Numbered from the stretch's first letter, positions 1 to 8,673 are shown. The stretch: 64,000 nt of DNA from Bradyrhizobium_A sp052115025 (GCF_052115025.1 NZ_JBFRFW010000017.1:124001-188000); one strand, 5' to 3'. The notes: a model not told the origin generated them from the letters alone. A program made the numbers and translations.

Positions 1-1
1 G

Positions 2-844
2 GTCGCGATCGAGAACGCTGTCGACCCCGGCGAGCTCTCCAGCGTCAGCACCCAGTCGATCGCCCGCAACCATGTCGGCGAGATCGACATCTCGCTGGCG
101 CAGCCGGTCGCGGTGGACCCTTATGCCGAGAACGCGCGTACTGGCCGCCTCGTGATCGAGGTCAACGGCCGGATCGCCGGCGGCGGCCTCGTGCTCAGCG
201 TCGATGCCGGCCAGCGCGCCGTGCCGGTCGACATCGTGCCGGTGGAATCGGCGCTGCGCCCCGACGAACGCTCGGCGCGCTACGGCCATGGCGGCGCGGT
301 GGTCTGGTTCACCGGCCTGCCCGGCGCCGGCAAGTCGACACTGGCGCGAGCACTGGAGCGCAAGCTGTTCAGCCGCGGCGGCTCGCCGATCCTGCTCGAC
401 GGCGACACCCTGCGCGCCGGGCTCAATGGCGATCTCGGCTTCTCGCCGCAAGATCGCGCCGAGAACGTGCGCCGGCTGGCGGAGATTGCCGCCCATCTCG
501 CACGCAATGGCCATATCGCCATCGTGGCCGCGGTGTCGCCCGCGGCGGAGGACCGCACGCAGGCCAGGCGGATCGCCGATGAGCTGTTCCGTGAAATCTA
601 TGTCTCGACCCCGGCCGAAGTCTGCGAGAGCCGCGACCCCAAGGGGCACTATGCCAAGGCGCGCGCCGGCAGCCTGCCGAGCTTCACCGGCCTCGGCAAG
701 GATTACGAGGCGCCGACCCAGGCGGAGCTCACCATCGACACCACCGATCGCTCGATCGCCGATGCTGCGGACGAGATCGAACACCTCCTGACACGCACGG
801 GAATCCTGTTCGACGAACTGTCCGACATCGCCGCCAACATCTGA
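2..844 (+). CDS. cysNC: Bifunctional sulfate adenylyltransferase subunit 1 / adenylylsulfate kinase CysNC (5' partial)
   Basis: The reading frame is open from base 2, so the gene begins before the window and only its C-terminal 280 codons are seen. The first ~90 residues look like the last beta-barrel domain of the CysN GTPase. They run into an APS kinase domain with the P-loop GLPGAGKST. The fused enzyme makes adenylylsulfate with CysD and phosphorylates it to PAPS, in the cytoplasm. The sulfate-uptake genes that follow on the same strand fit this role. A Met at base 113 is internal, because the in-frame upstream residues continue the CysN domain. A GC hairpin follows the stop. Confidence 0.93.
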   Translation, partial: VAIENAVDPGELSSVSTQSIARNHVGEIDISLAQPVAVDPYAENARTGRLVIEVNGRIAGGGLVLSVDAGQRAVPVDIVPVESALRPDERSARYGHGGAVVWFTGLPGAGKSTLARALERKLFSRGGSPILLDGDTLRAGLNGDLGFSPQDRAENVRRLAEIAAHLARNGHIAIVAAVSPAAEDRTQARRIADELFREIYVSTPAEVCESRDPKGHYAKARAGSLPSFTGLGKDYEAPTQAELTIDTTDRSIADAADEIEHLLTRTGILFDELSDIAANI

Positions 845-845
845 C

Positions 846-864
846 GGGGCGCCTCCGGCGCCCC
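846..864 (+). terminator. Hairpin after cysNC
   Basis: Perfect 8-bp GC stem (846-853 with 857-864) and a 3-base loop just after the cysNC stop. There is no T-run, so it may act as a partial terminator or an RNA-stabilising hairpin before the sulfate-binding gene. Confidence 0.5.
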
Positions 865-891
865 GCGTGCGACCATCCAAGGAGACCAGTC

Positions 892-1896
892 TTGCGTCGT
901 TTTCTCATCGCTCTCACCGCCAGCCTCGGCATGATCTCGGCCGCCAGCGCCCAGAACCCGAACACGCTGCTGAACGTGTCCTACGACATCGCGCGCGAGC
1001 TTTACGCCGAGATCAATGTCGCGTTCGCCAAGCAGTGGAAGGCGAAGACCGGCCAGGACGTCACCATCAACCAGTCGCATAATGGCTCGTCGCGCCAGGC
1101 CCGCTCGATCATCGAGGGGCTCGAGGCCGACGTCGTCACCTTCAATCAGGTCACCGACGTGCAGGTGCTGCACGACAAGGGCAAGCTCATTCCAGCCGAC
1201 TGGCAGAAGCGGCTGCCGAACAACTCCTCGCCCTACTACTCGCTGCCCGCTTTCCTGGTACGTGCCGGCAATCCGAAGCAGATCAAGGACTGGGACGACC
1301 TGGTGAAGCCCGGCGTGCAGGTGATCTTCCCCAACCCGAAGACATCGGGTAACGCCCGCTACACTTATCTGGCGGCCTATGCCTTTGCGAAAAGCAAGTA
1401 TGGCAGCGAGGAAAAGGCCGACGCGTTCGTCAAGAAGCTGTTCGCCAATGTCCCGGTGTTCGACACCGGCGGCCGTGCCGCCACCACGACGTTTGTCGAG
1501 CGCCAGACCGGCGACGTGCTGATCAGCTTCGAGGCTGAGACCAACGGCATCCGTGATCTCGCCGGCAAGGACAAGTACGAGGTGGTGGTGCCGTCGCAGA
1601 GCCTGCTCGCTGAGTTCCCGGTGACCGTCGTCGACAAATACGCCGACAAGCACGGCACACGCGCACTCGCGACCGCCTATCTCGAATACCTGTATTCACC
1701 CGAGGGCCAGACCATCCTCGCCAGGCAGTACAACCGCGTCAACGACAAGACCGTCGCGGCGCAGTTCAAGGACCGGTTCCCCGACGTCAAGCTCGTGACT
1801 GTCGAGGAGGCCTTTGGCGGCTGGGACAAGGTGAACACCGATCATCTCAATTCCGGCGCGAAGCTCGATCAGTTGTTCGCCGCGCGCCAGAACTGA
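892..1896 (+). CDS. Periplasmic sulfate-binding protein (Sbp/CysP family)
   Basis: A 334-residue solute-binding protein. It starts with a Sec signal peptide (basic MRRF, hydrophobic core, cleavage near ASAQ at residue ~21). The mature start NTLLNVSYDIARELY and the later NGSSRQARSI segment are typical of the sulfate/thiosulfate binding family, which delivers sulfate to the CysT/CysW permease. AAGGAG lies before the ATG at a good distance. It sits 47 bases after cysNC and before the permease genes, so it belongs to the sulfate cluster. Sbp and CysP cannot be told apart from sequence alone. Confidence 0.93.
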   Translation: MRRFLIALTASLGMISAASAQNPNTLLNVSYDIARELYAEINVAFAKQWKAKTGQDVTINQSHNGSSRQARSIIEGLEADVVTFNQVTDVQVLHDKGKLIPADWQKRLPNNSSPYYSLPAFLVRAGNPKQIKDWDDLVKPGVQVIFPNPKTSGNARYTYLAAYAFAKSKYGSEEKADAFVKKLFANVPVFDTGGRAATTTFVERQTGDVLISFEAETNGIRDLAGKDKYEVVVPSQSLLAEFPVTVVDKYADKHGTRALATAYLEYLYSPEGQTILARQYNRVNDKTVAAQFKDRFPDVKLVTVEEAFGGWDKVNTDHLNSGAKLDQLFAARQN

Positions 1897-1921
1897 TTTT
1901 TCCCATCTGAATCGGAACCGG

Positions 1922-1959
1922 GTTTTTCCGGGCGCGGCTGTTTCCGCGCCCGGAAAAAC
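1922..1959 (+). terminator. Strong 16-bp hairpin between sulfate-binding protein and cysT
   Basis: Bases 1922-1937 pair perfectly with 1944-1959 around a 6-base loop; the arms begin and end in T5/A5 runs. It lies in the 159-base gap between the binding-protein gene and cysT. It may lower transcription into the permease or protect the upstream message, which would explain more binding protein than permease. No long T-run follows, so readthrough is likely. Confidence 0.6.
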
Positions 1960-2055
1960 GTTCTATGACATCGGCCGGACGCTGTGGTCCTCGGCGACGC
2001 CTGTCCGCGCTCTGCAGCGCGGAGGTTTGTTGGAATGTTCGGAAGGTAGTGAGAC

Positions 2056-2883
2056 GTGCGACGCCGGGTCATCCCAGGGTTCGGATTGGCGCTGGGCACC
2101 ACTGTGCTTTATCTCGGCGCCATCGTGCTGCTGCCGCTGTGCGCGCTGCTGCTGAAGGCCTCCGGCGTCGGCCTGTCACAACTGTGGGTCATCCTGTCGT
2201 CGCCGCGCACGCTGGCGGCGATCCGCGTCACGCTGACCATGGCGTTCGCCGCCACGGTATTCAATGCGATCTACGGCCTGCTGCTGGCCTGGGTGCTGGC
2301 GCGGTACGAATTTCCCGGCAAGCGTCTTCTTGACGCACTCGTCGACGTGCCCTTTGCGCTCCCGACGGCGGTCGCCGGCCTCGCACTGACCGCGCTGTTC
2401 GCCAAGAACGGCTGGTTCGGCGCGCCACTTGGCGCCATCGGCATCACTGTCGCCTATACTCCGCTCGGCATCGCCCTTGCCATGGCCTTCACCAGCGTGC
2501 CTTTCGTCGTGCGCACCGTGCAACCGGTGATCGAGGACCTCGGTTCGGATATCGAGGAAGCCGGCCGCTCGCTGGGAGCGAATGATTTCCAGATCCTGCG
2601 CAAGATCATCTTTCCGTCGATCCTGCCGGCGTTTCTCGCCGGCTGCTCGCTGTCGTTCGCGCGCAGCCTCGGCGAATTCGGTGCGGTGATCTTCATCGCC
2701 GGCAATCAGCCGATGCGCACCGAGATCGTGGCGCTGCTCACCTTCATCCGCCTGGAGGAATACAACTACGAGGCCGCGGCAGCGATCGCCACCGTGATGC
2801 TGCTGATGGCGTTCGTCATGCTGATCGTCATCAATGCCGTGCAGTCCTGGCAGCTGCGCTATGTCGGCCGCGGAGAAGTGTGA
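2056..2883 (+). CDS. cysT: Sulfate ABC transporter permease CysT (CysU)
   Basis: A 275-residue inner-membrane permease of the sulfate/molybdate type. About six hydrophobic segments are visible and the cytoplasmic coupling motif (EAGRSLGAN...) lies around residues 170-185. The start is GTG with GGAAGG upstream. The stop overlaps the start of the next permease (TGATG), so the two are translationally coupled. It pairs with CysW to form the membrane channel for sulfate. Confidence 0.94.
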   Translation: MRRRVIPGFGLALGTTVLYLGAIVLLPLCALLLKASGVGLSQLWVILSSPRTLAAIRVTLTMAFAATVFNAIYGLLLAWVLARYEFPGKRLLDALVDVPFALPTAVAGLALTALFAKNGWFGAPLGAIGITVAYTPLGIALAMAFTSVPFVVRTVQPVIEDLGSDIEEAGRSLGANDFQILRKIIFPSILPAFLAGCSLSFARSLGEFGAVIFIAGNQPMRTEIVALLTFIRLEEYNYEAAAAIATVMLLMAFVMLIVINAVQSWQLRYVGRGEV

Positions 2884-3758
2884 TGACGGAGCCAGCCAAG
2901 GCGCACGCGCGCGCCGCCTGGATCCACACTCCGGTTGGCGGCGGCCCGGCCACGCGCCGGGTGGTGCTGGCGATCACCTTCGTGCTCACCGCATTCTTCC
3001 TGCTCGCGCCGCTGCTGCTGATCGTGGGCAGCGGCCTGTCCGCCGGCCTCGCCGTGTTCTGGCGGAATCTGATCGAGCCGGCGACGCTCCATGCCGTGAT
3101 GCTGACACTGCTCACAGCGCTGATCGTCGTGCCGGTCAATATCGTTTTCGGCCTGGCGGCGGCATGGACGGTCACCAAGTTCGAGTTTCCGGGCCGCACC
3201 CTGCTGATCGCCCTGATCGAACTGCCCTATTCGGTGTCGCCGATCGTGGCCGGCGTGGCCTATCTGTTCGTCTACGGCTCGCAGGGCCTGTTCGGCCCGC
3301 TGCTCGCCGAATATGACATCAAGATCATGTTCGCGCTGCCCGGCATCGTCCTTGCCAGCATGTTCGTCACTGCACCATTCGTGGCACGCGAGCTGATCCC
3401 GCTGATGCAGGTGCAGGGCACCGACGAGGAAGAGGCCGCCGTGACGCTCGGTGCGTCGGGCTTCGCGACGTTCTGGCGGGTGACACTGCCCAACGTCAAA
3501 TGGGCGGTGATGTACGGCGCGATCCTGTGCAATGCCCGCGTGATGGGCGAGTTCGGCGCCGTCTCGGTGGTCTCCGGCAACATCCGCGGTCAGACCACGA
3601 CGCTGCCGCTGCAGATCGAGCTGCTGTATCAGGACTACAATGTCATCGGCGCCTTTACCGCGGCGACCGTGTTGACCGCCGTCGCCCTGCTGACCATCCT
3701 GATCAAGGTGGGGCTGGAGCGTGCCAGCGGTGTTTCGCACAGCGGATCAGGTCATTAG
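2883..3758 (+). CDS. cysW: Sulfate ABC transporter permease CysW
   Basis: A 291-residue permease with about six membrane segments and a coupling-loop motif EEEAAVTLGAS around residue 180. It is the heterodimer partner of CysT. The ATG overlaps the cysT stop; a GTG codon directly before it is an alternative start. The usual next gene, the ATPase cysA, is not present: the downstream 277 bases hold no gene and malate synthase follows. The complete transporter would need an ATPase encoded elsewhere. Confidence 0.94.
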   Translation: MTEPAKAHARAAWIHTPVGGGPATRRVVLAITFVLTAFFLLAPLLLIVGSGLSAGLAVFWRNLIEPATLHAVMLTLLTALIVVPVNIVFGLAAAWTVTKFEFPGRTLLIALIELPYSVSPIVAGVAYLFVYGSQGLFGPLLAEYDIKIMFALPGIVLASMFVTAPFVARELIPLMQVQGTDEEEAAVTLGASGFATFWRVTLPNVKWAVMYGAILCNARVMGEFGAVSVVSGNIRGQTTTLPLQIELLYQDYNVIGAFTAATVLTAVALLTILIKVGLERASGVSHSGSGH

Positions 3759-4035
3759 CAGATACGGGGTTCTGGCGCGGCAAAGGCAAGCCCCCCGATG
3801 GGAGGGGGAGCAACCCCCTTCTCTTTTCCCTGCCTTTGGCGCTACAACGCCCTTTCAGGGCGTTCGCACCTGCAAACAAAATACCCGTCCTTGACCGGGC
3901 CCGCTGCCTGCAGCAGGTGCGGAAACTATTGATTTATATTCACTTTCTGCGGAAGCTGGCGTCGACCAGCCTGCCGGAGGCCCCCAAGAAACCCGGGCGG
4001 ATGCCCCGCCCATCATCCTCGTGAGAACATTTGAG
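3759..4035 (+). other. Intergenic region cysW-glcB, no gene
   Basis: No coding sequence or cysA remnant is visible. It holds an imperfect inverted repeat around 3779-3842 and a perfect 8-bp hairpin with a 3-base loop at 3846-3864, probably the end of the sulfate transcript. A more AT-rich stretch near 3925-3945 may carry the glcB promoter. Confidence 0.5.
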
Positions 4036-6198
4036 ATGACACGCATCGAAGCCAGTGGACTGAAGGTCGCCACCGTCCTTGCCGACTTCATCGCCAAGGA
4101 AGCCGCGCCGAAAACCGGCATCGCGCCGGACAGCTTCTGGGCCGGACTCGCTGCGATCGTCCGTGACCTCGCGCCGCGCACCAAGGAGCTGCTGGCGCTG
4201 CGCGACAGCCTGCAGGCCAAGATCGACGGCTGGCATCGCGCCCACAAGGGCAAGCCGTTCGATCTCGCTGCCTACACCGCTTTCCTGAAGGAGATCGGCT
4301 ACCTGCTGCCCGAGCCGGCGACCAAGCAGGTCACCACGGCCAATGTCGATGCCGAGATCGGCCAGCTCTGCGGCCCGCAGCTGGTGGTGCCGCTGACCAA
4401 CGCCCGTTACTCGCTCAATGCGGCCAACGCGCGCTGGGGCAGCCTCTATGATGCGTTCTACGGCACCGATGCGATCCCGCACGATCCGAGCGAAGGTGGC
4501 AAGGGCTACAACAAGGCGCGCGGCGCCAAGGTGATCGCCAAGGCCAAGGCCTTCCTCGACCAGAGCGCGCCGCTGGCGAGCGGCAGCCATGGCGACGTCA
4601 CCGCCTACAGCATCGACAAGGGCGCGCTGGTCGCCAAGCTCGGCAATGGCAGCCAGACCGCACTGAAGAACGCCAGGCAGCTCGCCGGCTACCGTGGCGA
4701 CGTGGCAGCACCGACCGCAATCCTGCTGGTCAACAACGGCCTGCACATCGAGGTCAGCATCGACCGCGCCAATATCATCGGCAAGGACGATCCCGCCGGC
4801 GTCGCCGACATGGTGCTCGAATCCGCCGTCAGCACCATCCTCGACATGGAGGACAGCGTCGCGGCCGTGGACGCCGAGGACAAGGTGCTGGTCTACCGCA
4901 ACACGCTGGGCCTGATGAACGGCACGCTGTCCGCCGACTTCGAAAAGGGCGGCAAGACGCTGAAGCGCACGCTGAACGCCGACCGCGTCTACACCGCGCC
5001 GGATGGCAAGGAGCTGCGTCTGCACGGCCGCAGCCTGCTGCTGATGCGCAATGTCGGCCATCACATGTACACCGACGCGGTGCTGGATGCCTCCGGTGCC
5101 GAGATTCCGGAAGGCTTCCTCGACGCCGCCGTCGCCGGCCTGATCGCCATGCATGACGTCAAGGGCCTGTCGCCGACCCGCAACAGCCGCACCGGCTCGG
5201 TCTACATCGTCAAGCCGAAGATGCACGGCCCCGACGAGGTAGCGCTGACCTGCGAGCTGTTCGGCCGCGTCGAGCAGATGCTCGGCCTGGCGAAGAACAC
5301 CCTCAAGGTCGGCATCATGGACGAGGAGCGCCGCACCACGGTGAACCTGAAGGCCTGCATCCAGGCTGCCTCCGAGCGCGTCGTCTTCATCAACACCGGC
5401 TTCCTCGACCGGACCGGCGACGAGATCCATACCTCGATCGAAGCCGGCCCGATGATCCGCAAGAACGACATGAAGGCTCAGCCCTGGATCAAGGCTTATG
5501 AAGACTGGAACGTCGACAACGGCCTGATCGACGGCCTGCCGGGCCATGCCCAGATCGGCAAGGGCATGTGGGCAGCTCCCGACAAGATGGCCGACATGCT
5601 GGCGCAGAAGATCAGCCATCCCCAGGCCGGCGCCACCACCGCATGGGTGCCGTCGCCGACCGCGGCAACGCTGCACGCCCTGCACTACCATCAGGTCGAC
5701 GTGCAGAAGCGCCAGCAGGAGATCAAGCAAACCCTGCCGCGCGCGAAGCTGTCCGACATCCTCACCATCCCGGTGTCGCAGTCGAACTGGGCGCCCGACG
5801 ACGTCAAGCAGGAGATCGACAACAACTGCCAGGGCATTCTCGGCTATGTGGTGCGCTGGATCGATCAGGGCGTCGGCTGCTCCAAGGTCCCGGACATCCA
5901 TGATGTCGGCCTGATGGAAGACCGCGCTACGCTGCGCATCTCGAGCCAGCATCTCGCCAACTGGCTGCACCAGGGCGTCGTCACCGAAGAGCAGGTGATG
6001 GAAGCGCTGAAGCGGATGGCGGTGGTGGTCGACCGCCAGAACGCCGACGACCCGCTGTACAAGCCGATGGCACCGAGCTTCGACGGCATCGCTTTCCAGG
6101 CCGCCTGCGACCTCGTGTTCAAGGGCCGAGAGCAGCCGAACGGCTACACCGAGTTCATCCTCCACGCCCGCCGCCGCGAAGCCAAGGCGGCCGGCTGA
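4036..6198 (+). CDS. glcB: Malate synthase G
   Basis: A 720-residue protein of the usual size for the monomeric G isoform (~720). It condenses glyoxylate and acetyl-CoA to malate in the glyoxylate shunt. The N-terminus SGLKVATVLADFI and central motifs (GLNTLxxL-like region, PKMHGPDEVALT, GIMDEERRTTVNL, TGFLDRTGDEIHTS) are family hallmarks. The ATG at 4036 is preferred over the GTG at 4021 because the residues from it match the family N-terminus. It is a single gene, bounded upstream by the sulfate cluster and downstream by a strong terminator. Isocitrate lyase is not in the window. Confidence 0.96.
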   Translation: MTRIEASGLKVATVLADFIAKEAAPKTGIAPDSFWAGLAAIVRDLAPRTKELLALRDSLQAKIDGWHRAHKGKPFDLAAYTAFLKEIGYLLPEPATKQVTTANVDAEIGQLCGPQLVVPLTNARYSLNAANARWGSLYDAFYGTDAIPHDPSEGGKGYNKARGAKVIAKAKAFLDQSAPLASGSHGDVTAYSIDKGALVAKLGNGSQTALKNARQLAGYRGDVAAPTAILLVNNGLHIEVSIDRANIIGKDDPAGVADMVLESAVSTILDMEDSVAAVDAEDKVLVYRNTLGLMNGTLSADFEKGGKTLKRTLNADRVYTAPDGKELRLHGRSLLLMRNVGHHMYTDAVLDASGAEIPEGFLDAAVAGLIAMHDVKGLSPTRNSRTGSVYIVKPKMHGPDEVALTCELFGRVEQMLGLAKNTLKVGIMDEERRTTVNLKACIQAASERVVFINTGFLDRTGDEIHTSIEAGPMIRKNDMKAQPWIKAYEDWNVDNGLIDGLPGHAQIGKGMWAAPDKMADMLAQKISHPQAGATTAWVPSPTAATLHALHYHQVDVQKRQQEIKQTLPRAKLSDILTIPVSQSNWAPDDVKQEIDNNCQGILGYVVRWIDQGVGCSKVPDIHDVGLMEDRATLRISSQHLANWLHQGVVTEEQVMEALKRMAVVVDRQNADDPLYKPMAPSFDGIAFQAACDLVFKGREQPNGYTEFILHARRREAKAAG

Positions 6199-6220
6199 CC
6201 AACCATCGGCCTCGACGACA

Positions 6221-6249
6221 AAAGCCCCGGCACCACGCCGGGGCTTTTT
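6221..6249 (+). terminator. Rho-independent terminator of glcB
   Basis: An 11-bp stem (6221-6231 with 6239-6249 approximately) of AAAGCCCCGGC type, 5-6-base loop, ending in a T5 run. Canonical intrinsic terminator, usable in both directions; it also faces the DUF2865 gene on the other strand. Confidence 0.85.
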
Positions 6250-6315
6250 GTTTCAGGCGCAAGCTTCTGACCGTGCGATGCGGCGTGGCGACCGAAAGGG
6301 CTCGTGAATCCCGAC

Positions 6316-6951
6316 CTACTCCCGTGCGACCACGGGCAACCGCTCGAGGCGGGTGCGGGCGGAGGAGGATATCCGGGTGAAATTCGCCGCGGCACGCTTG
6401 TCCGGACGACCAGTCGCGACCACCAGACCATTCGGTCCAGCGACGATGTCGCCCTTGCGCAAGGTGCGATCGTCCTCGATCCTGACGGATGCGAGGCCGA
6501 ACGTGTCCTTGCCGTTGCAGGTACAGCCCGCAATGATTTCCTTGCGGTAGCGGAAGGCATTGGGAAGGTCGGAATAGGATTTGCCGCCGTCGGTCGACGC
6601 GTCGTCGATCGACCCGCCGTAGAACACCCTGGTCTCGCTTGCCGGGCACAGGCTGTTGCACAGCGCGCCGCGATTCTGGCCATCCGCCGGAGGCACCGGG
6701 AAGTAGCGCCCGTCGCAGGTCCGCACGCAATAGGCCGTGCGCTCGCCTCCGCCCGCCCGCGGCGCGAGCCGCACATCGTCGCTGCCGTTGCCGAAGGGCT
6801 GCGGCAGCGCCGGACGCACCGCCGGAGGCGGAGCGAAGCCGCCGAACAGTGCCGAGAAAAAGTCCTGCGCATACCCGGCCGACGAGCCACACGCCGTCGC
6901 AAGCCCCAGCATAAGACCGGCGGTCAACCGATAGCGCGATCCGAACGTCAT
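6316..6951 (-). CDS. Exported Cys-containing protein, DUF2865 family
   Basis: A 211-residue protein with a signal peptide (cleavage near GYAQ, residue ~29). A Cys-rich core follows, with YCVRTCDGRYFPVP, CNSLCPA and CTCNG motifs at roughly 90-165, as in the rhizobial DUF2865 family of unknown function. It probably acts in the periplasm or envelope with disulfide-bonded cysteines. It lies 31 bases after the L,D-transpeptidase gene on the same strand, so it is probably co-transcribed from the EcfG-type promoter ahead of that gene. No function is known; involvement in envelope stress is an inference from context. Confidence 0.8.
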   Translation of the reverse strand: MTFGSRYRLTAGLMLGLATACGSSAGYAQDFFSALFGGFAPPPAVRPALPQPFGNGSDDVRLAPRAGGGERTAYCVRTCDGRYFPVPPADGQNRGALCNSLCPASETRVFYGGSIDDASTDGGKSYSDLPNAFRYRKEIIAGCTCNGKDTFGLASVRIEDDRTLRKGDIVAGPNGLVVATGRPDKRAAANFTRISSSARTRLERLPVVARE

Positions 6952-6982
6952 CTGGCTTCCCTGAGCAGTCGCTGCACGCCGG

Positions 6983-7738
6983 TTAGTACAGGCCGGATGT
7001 GGCGAGGTTCACCGCCTGACGCTGTGGCGCCGGGGAAAGTGGCGGCACGCTCTGCTGCGCTTCGGCGCGCGTCGTTCCGCTCTTCGGCAGCACCACCACC
7101 CTGGTCCCGATCGACACGCGGTTGAACAGGTCCTCGACGTCCGCATTGGTCAAACGGATGCAGCCGCTCGACACGAATTTGCCGATGGTCGAAGGGTCGT
7201 TGGTACCGTGGATGCGATATTCGCTGGCGCCAAGATACATCGCCCGCGCCCCCAGCGGATTGCCCGGTCCGCCCGCCATGAAGCGCGGCAGATAGGGCTG
7301 GCGCGCAATCATTTCTGCCGGCGGATGCCAGTCCGGCCATTCGGCCTTGCGGGAGATGCTCTGGGTGCCCGCCCAGGTGAAGCCCTGGCGACCGACGCCG
7401 ACGCCGTAGCGGATCGCCTGACCATGACCGAGCACATAATAGAGCACGGTGTTCGCCGTATCGATCACCACGGTGCCGGGTGTCTCGCGGGTGCTGTAGC
7501 TCACCACCTGCCGCCGCAGCCGTTCGGGCAATACGTAAGAACCGCTGCCATTGTCGATCGCAGCAGGCTCCTGAAGTCCCGACGCGTTGTCCGACCAGGA
7601 CAACCCGCGCGGGTCGCTGGCATAGCCAAGCGCCTGGGCATGAGCCCCCGAAACCCCGGCGACGGTCACGAGAATGGCTGCAGCTGCGATCACGGCGCTA
7701 CGTCCATGCGCTGCCTGTCGGCACATCGATTGTGTCAT
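6983..7738 (-). CDS. L,D-transpeptidase (YkuD domain)
   Basis: A 251-residue exported enzyme. The signal peptide spans residues ~1-35 (cleavage near AHA-QA). The YkuD domain covers about residues 90-225 and carries the catalytic signature HGTN...SSGCIRL with the nucleophile Cys. Such enzymes make 3-3 peptidoglycan cross-links or attach proteins to the wall. The ATG at 7738 is chosen because GAGGGCAGGG precedes it; a longer frame upstream would run through the promoter. A perfect EcfG-type promoter lies 44 bases upstream, placing it and the DUF2865 gene in the general stress regulon. Confidence 0.92.
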   Translation of the reverse strand: MTQSMCRQAAHGRSAVIAAAAILVTVAGVSGAHAQALGYASDPRGLSWSDNASGLQEPAAIDNGSGSYVLPERLRRQVVSYSTRETPGTVVIDTANTVLYYVLGHGQAIRYGVGVGRQGFTWAGTQSISRKAEWPDWHPPAEMIARQPYLPRFMAGGPGNPLGARAMYLGASEYRIHGTNDPSTIGKFVSSGCIRLTNADVEDLFNRVSIGTRVVVLPKSGTTRAEAQQSVPPLSPAPQRQAVNLATSGLY

Positions 7739-7781
7739 GTCCCTGCCCTCTTGCAGTCCGGATGACGCGACCCGCCGAATC

Positions 7782-7806
7782 AACGCGGTCGGCGCGCCCG
7801 GGTTCC
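7782..7806 (-). promoter_or_regulatory. EcfG promoter of the L,D-transpeptidase operon
   Basis: On the minus strand GGAAC (7806-7802), a 16-base spacer, then CGTT (7785-7782): an exact match to the GGAAC-N16/17-CGTT consensus known for alphaproteobacterial EcfG sigma factors. It is 44 bases upstream of the ATG. Confidence 0.75.
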
Positions 7807-7866
7807 TGCAGCGCTTGCGGCAAAGAAGCGATCTCAAGCCGATCCCCGGGTCACGACTTCGCGAGG

Positions 7867-7892
7867 GGAACCATCGACGGTAACGGGCGGTT
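7867..7892 (+). promoter_or_regulatory. EcfG-like promoter of the DUF3309 gene
   Basis: GGAAC (7867-7871), a 17-base spacer and GGTT (7889-7892), one mismatch from the EcfG consensus. It lies about 90 bases upstream of the DUF3309 ATG. An inverted repeat CGGGG/CCCCG lies between the promoter and the gene. Confidence 0.55.
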
Positions 7893-7982
7893 AAGTCCCC
7901 GAAGCCAGGGCCAAGGATTATCTGCGCGACGTTCGGGGAGCGCCGCCCCGAATGCCCGGCATCTCATCGCGAGACTACGGCC

Positions 7983-8141
7983 ATGTCGCTCGGCACCCTG
8001 ATCATCATCATTCTCATTGCCATCCTGTTCGCCGTCTCCCCTCGCTGGGGCTACAGCCAGTCATGGGGATACGGCCCATCCGGCATCGTCGGCACCATGC
8101 TGGTGATCGTCTTGATCCTGCTGCTGCTCGGGCGGATCTGA
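7983..8141 (+). CDS. Small membrane protein, DUF3309 family
   Basis: A 52-residue protein with two hydrophobic helices, about 1-18 and 34-50, separated by a short loop with SPRWGYSQSWGYGPSG. The loop and the final LLLLGRI are hallmarks of the DUF3309 family, tiny inner-membrane proteins common in Rhizobiales and of unknown function. It is too short for many gene callers. It lies behind an EcfG-like promoter and beside other stress-type membrane proteins, so a general stress role is likely but unproven. Confidence 0.85.
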   Translation: MSLGTLIIIILIAILFAVSPRWGYSQSWGYGPSGIVGTMLVIVLILLLLGRI

Positions 8142-8238
8142 AGTCATGATGGCCAGGCCTTTGCCGTTCGACACGCTATTTCAAGCGCACAGATTTCCGC
8201 GGCTTCCCTAACCTCCGATCCAGCAAGGTCTTTCCCAC

Positions 8239-8264
8239 GGAACCACGAGCTGCCGCACGGCGTT
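8239..8264 (+). promoter_or_regulatory. EcfG promoter of the DUF883 gene
   Basis: GGAAC (8239-8243), a 17-base spacer and CGTT (8261-8264), an exact EcfG consensus, 37 bases upstream of the ATG at 8302. Confidence 0.75.
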
Positions 8265-8301
8265 GATGCGTCGATGTGATGACCCGGCGAGGAGCAACGT
8301 G

Positions 8302-8673
8302 ATGCCGCGTGAACAAGGTGAGGACGGTATGAAGGATCTGTCCGACAAGGCGAACTATGAGCGTCTTCTGAAGGACGTCGAGGCCGTGAAGACCGATATC
8401 GCAGATCTCGCGAACCAACTCAGCGAGGCTTTGAATGATCTCGCTGGCACGGCGCAGAAGCAAGCGCGACGCGGGGCCAAGCAGGCGAAGTCCGCCATCG
8501 ACAGCGTGATGTCCGACGTTTCCAAGCACGGCAATACCGCATTCGATGCCGCCCAGCAGGCCGCCTCGTCGCTGGAGGACACTCTTGAAGAGGCTGTCAC
8601 GCAGCGTCCAATCGCCGCGGTGGCCATCGCACTCGGCTTCGGCTTCCTGATTGGCGTCACCTGGCGCCGCTGA
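8302..8673 (+). CDS. DUF883 / ElaB-YqjD-like membrane-anchored protein
   Basis: A 123-residue protein. Residues ~10-95 are amphipathic helix rich in Ala, Lys, Asp and Gln (coiled-coil like). A C-terminal membrane anchor follows (VAIALGFGFLIGVTWRR). This is the layout of the DUF883 (ElaB/YqjD) family, inner-membrane proteins linked in E. coli to ribosome binding in stationary phase. GAGGAG precedes the ATG at 8302; a second ATG at 8329 also has a possible ribosome site. The perfect EcfG promoter just upstream predicts stress induction. The holin-like gene follows on the same strand. Confidence 0.85.
   Translation: MPREQGEDGMKDLSDKANYERLLKDVEAVKTDIADLANQLSEALNDLAGTAQKQARRGAKQAKSAIDSVMSDVSKHGNTAFDAAQQAASSLEDTLEEAVTQRPIAAVAIALGFGFLIGVTWRR

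Noticed and set aside
3940..6165. 741-codon open frame antisense to malate synthase
   Set aside because: Shadow of glcB; composition typical of reverse-frame translation.
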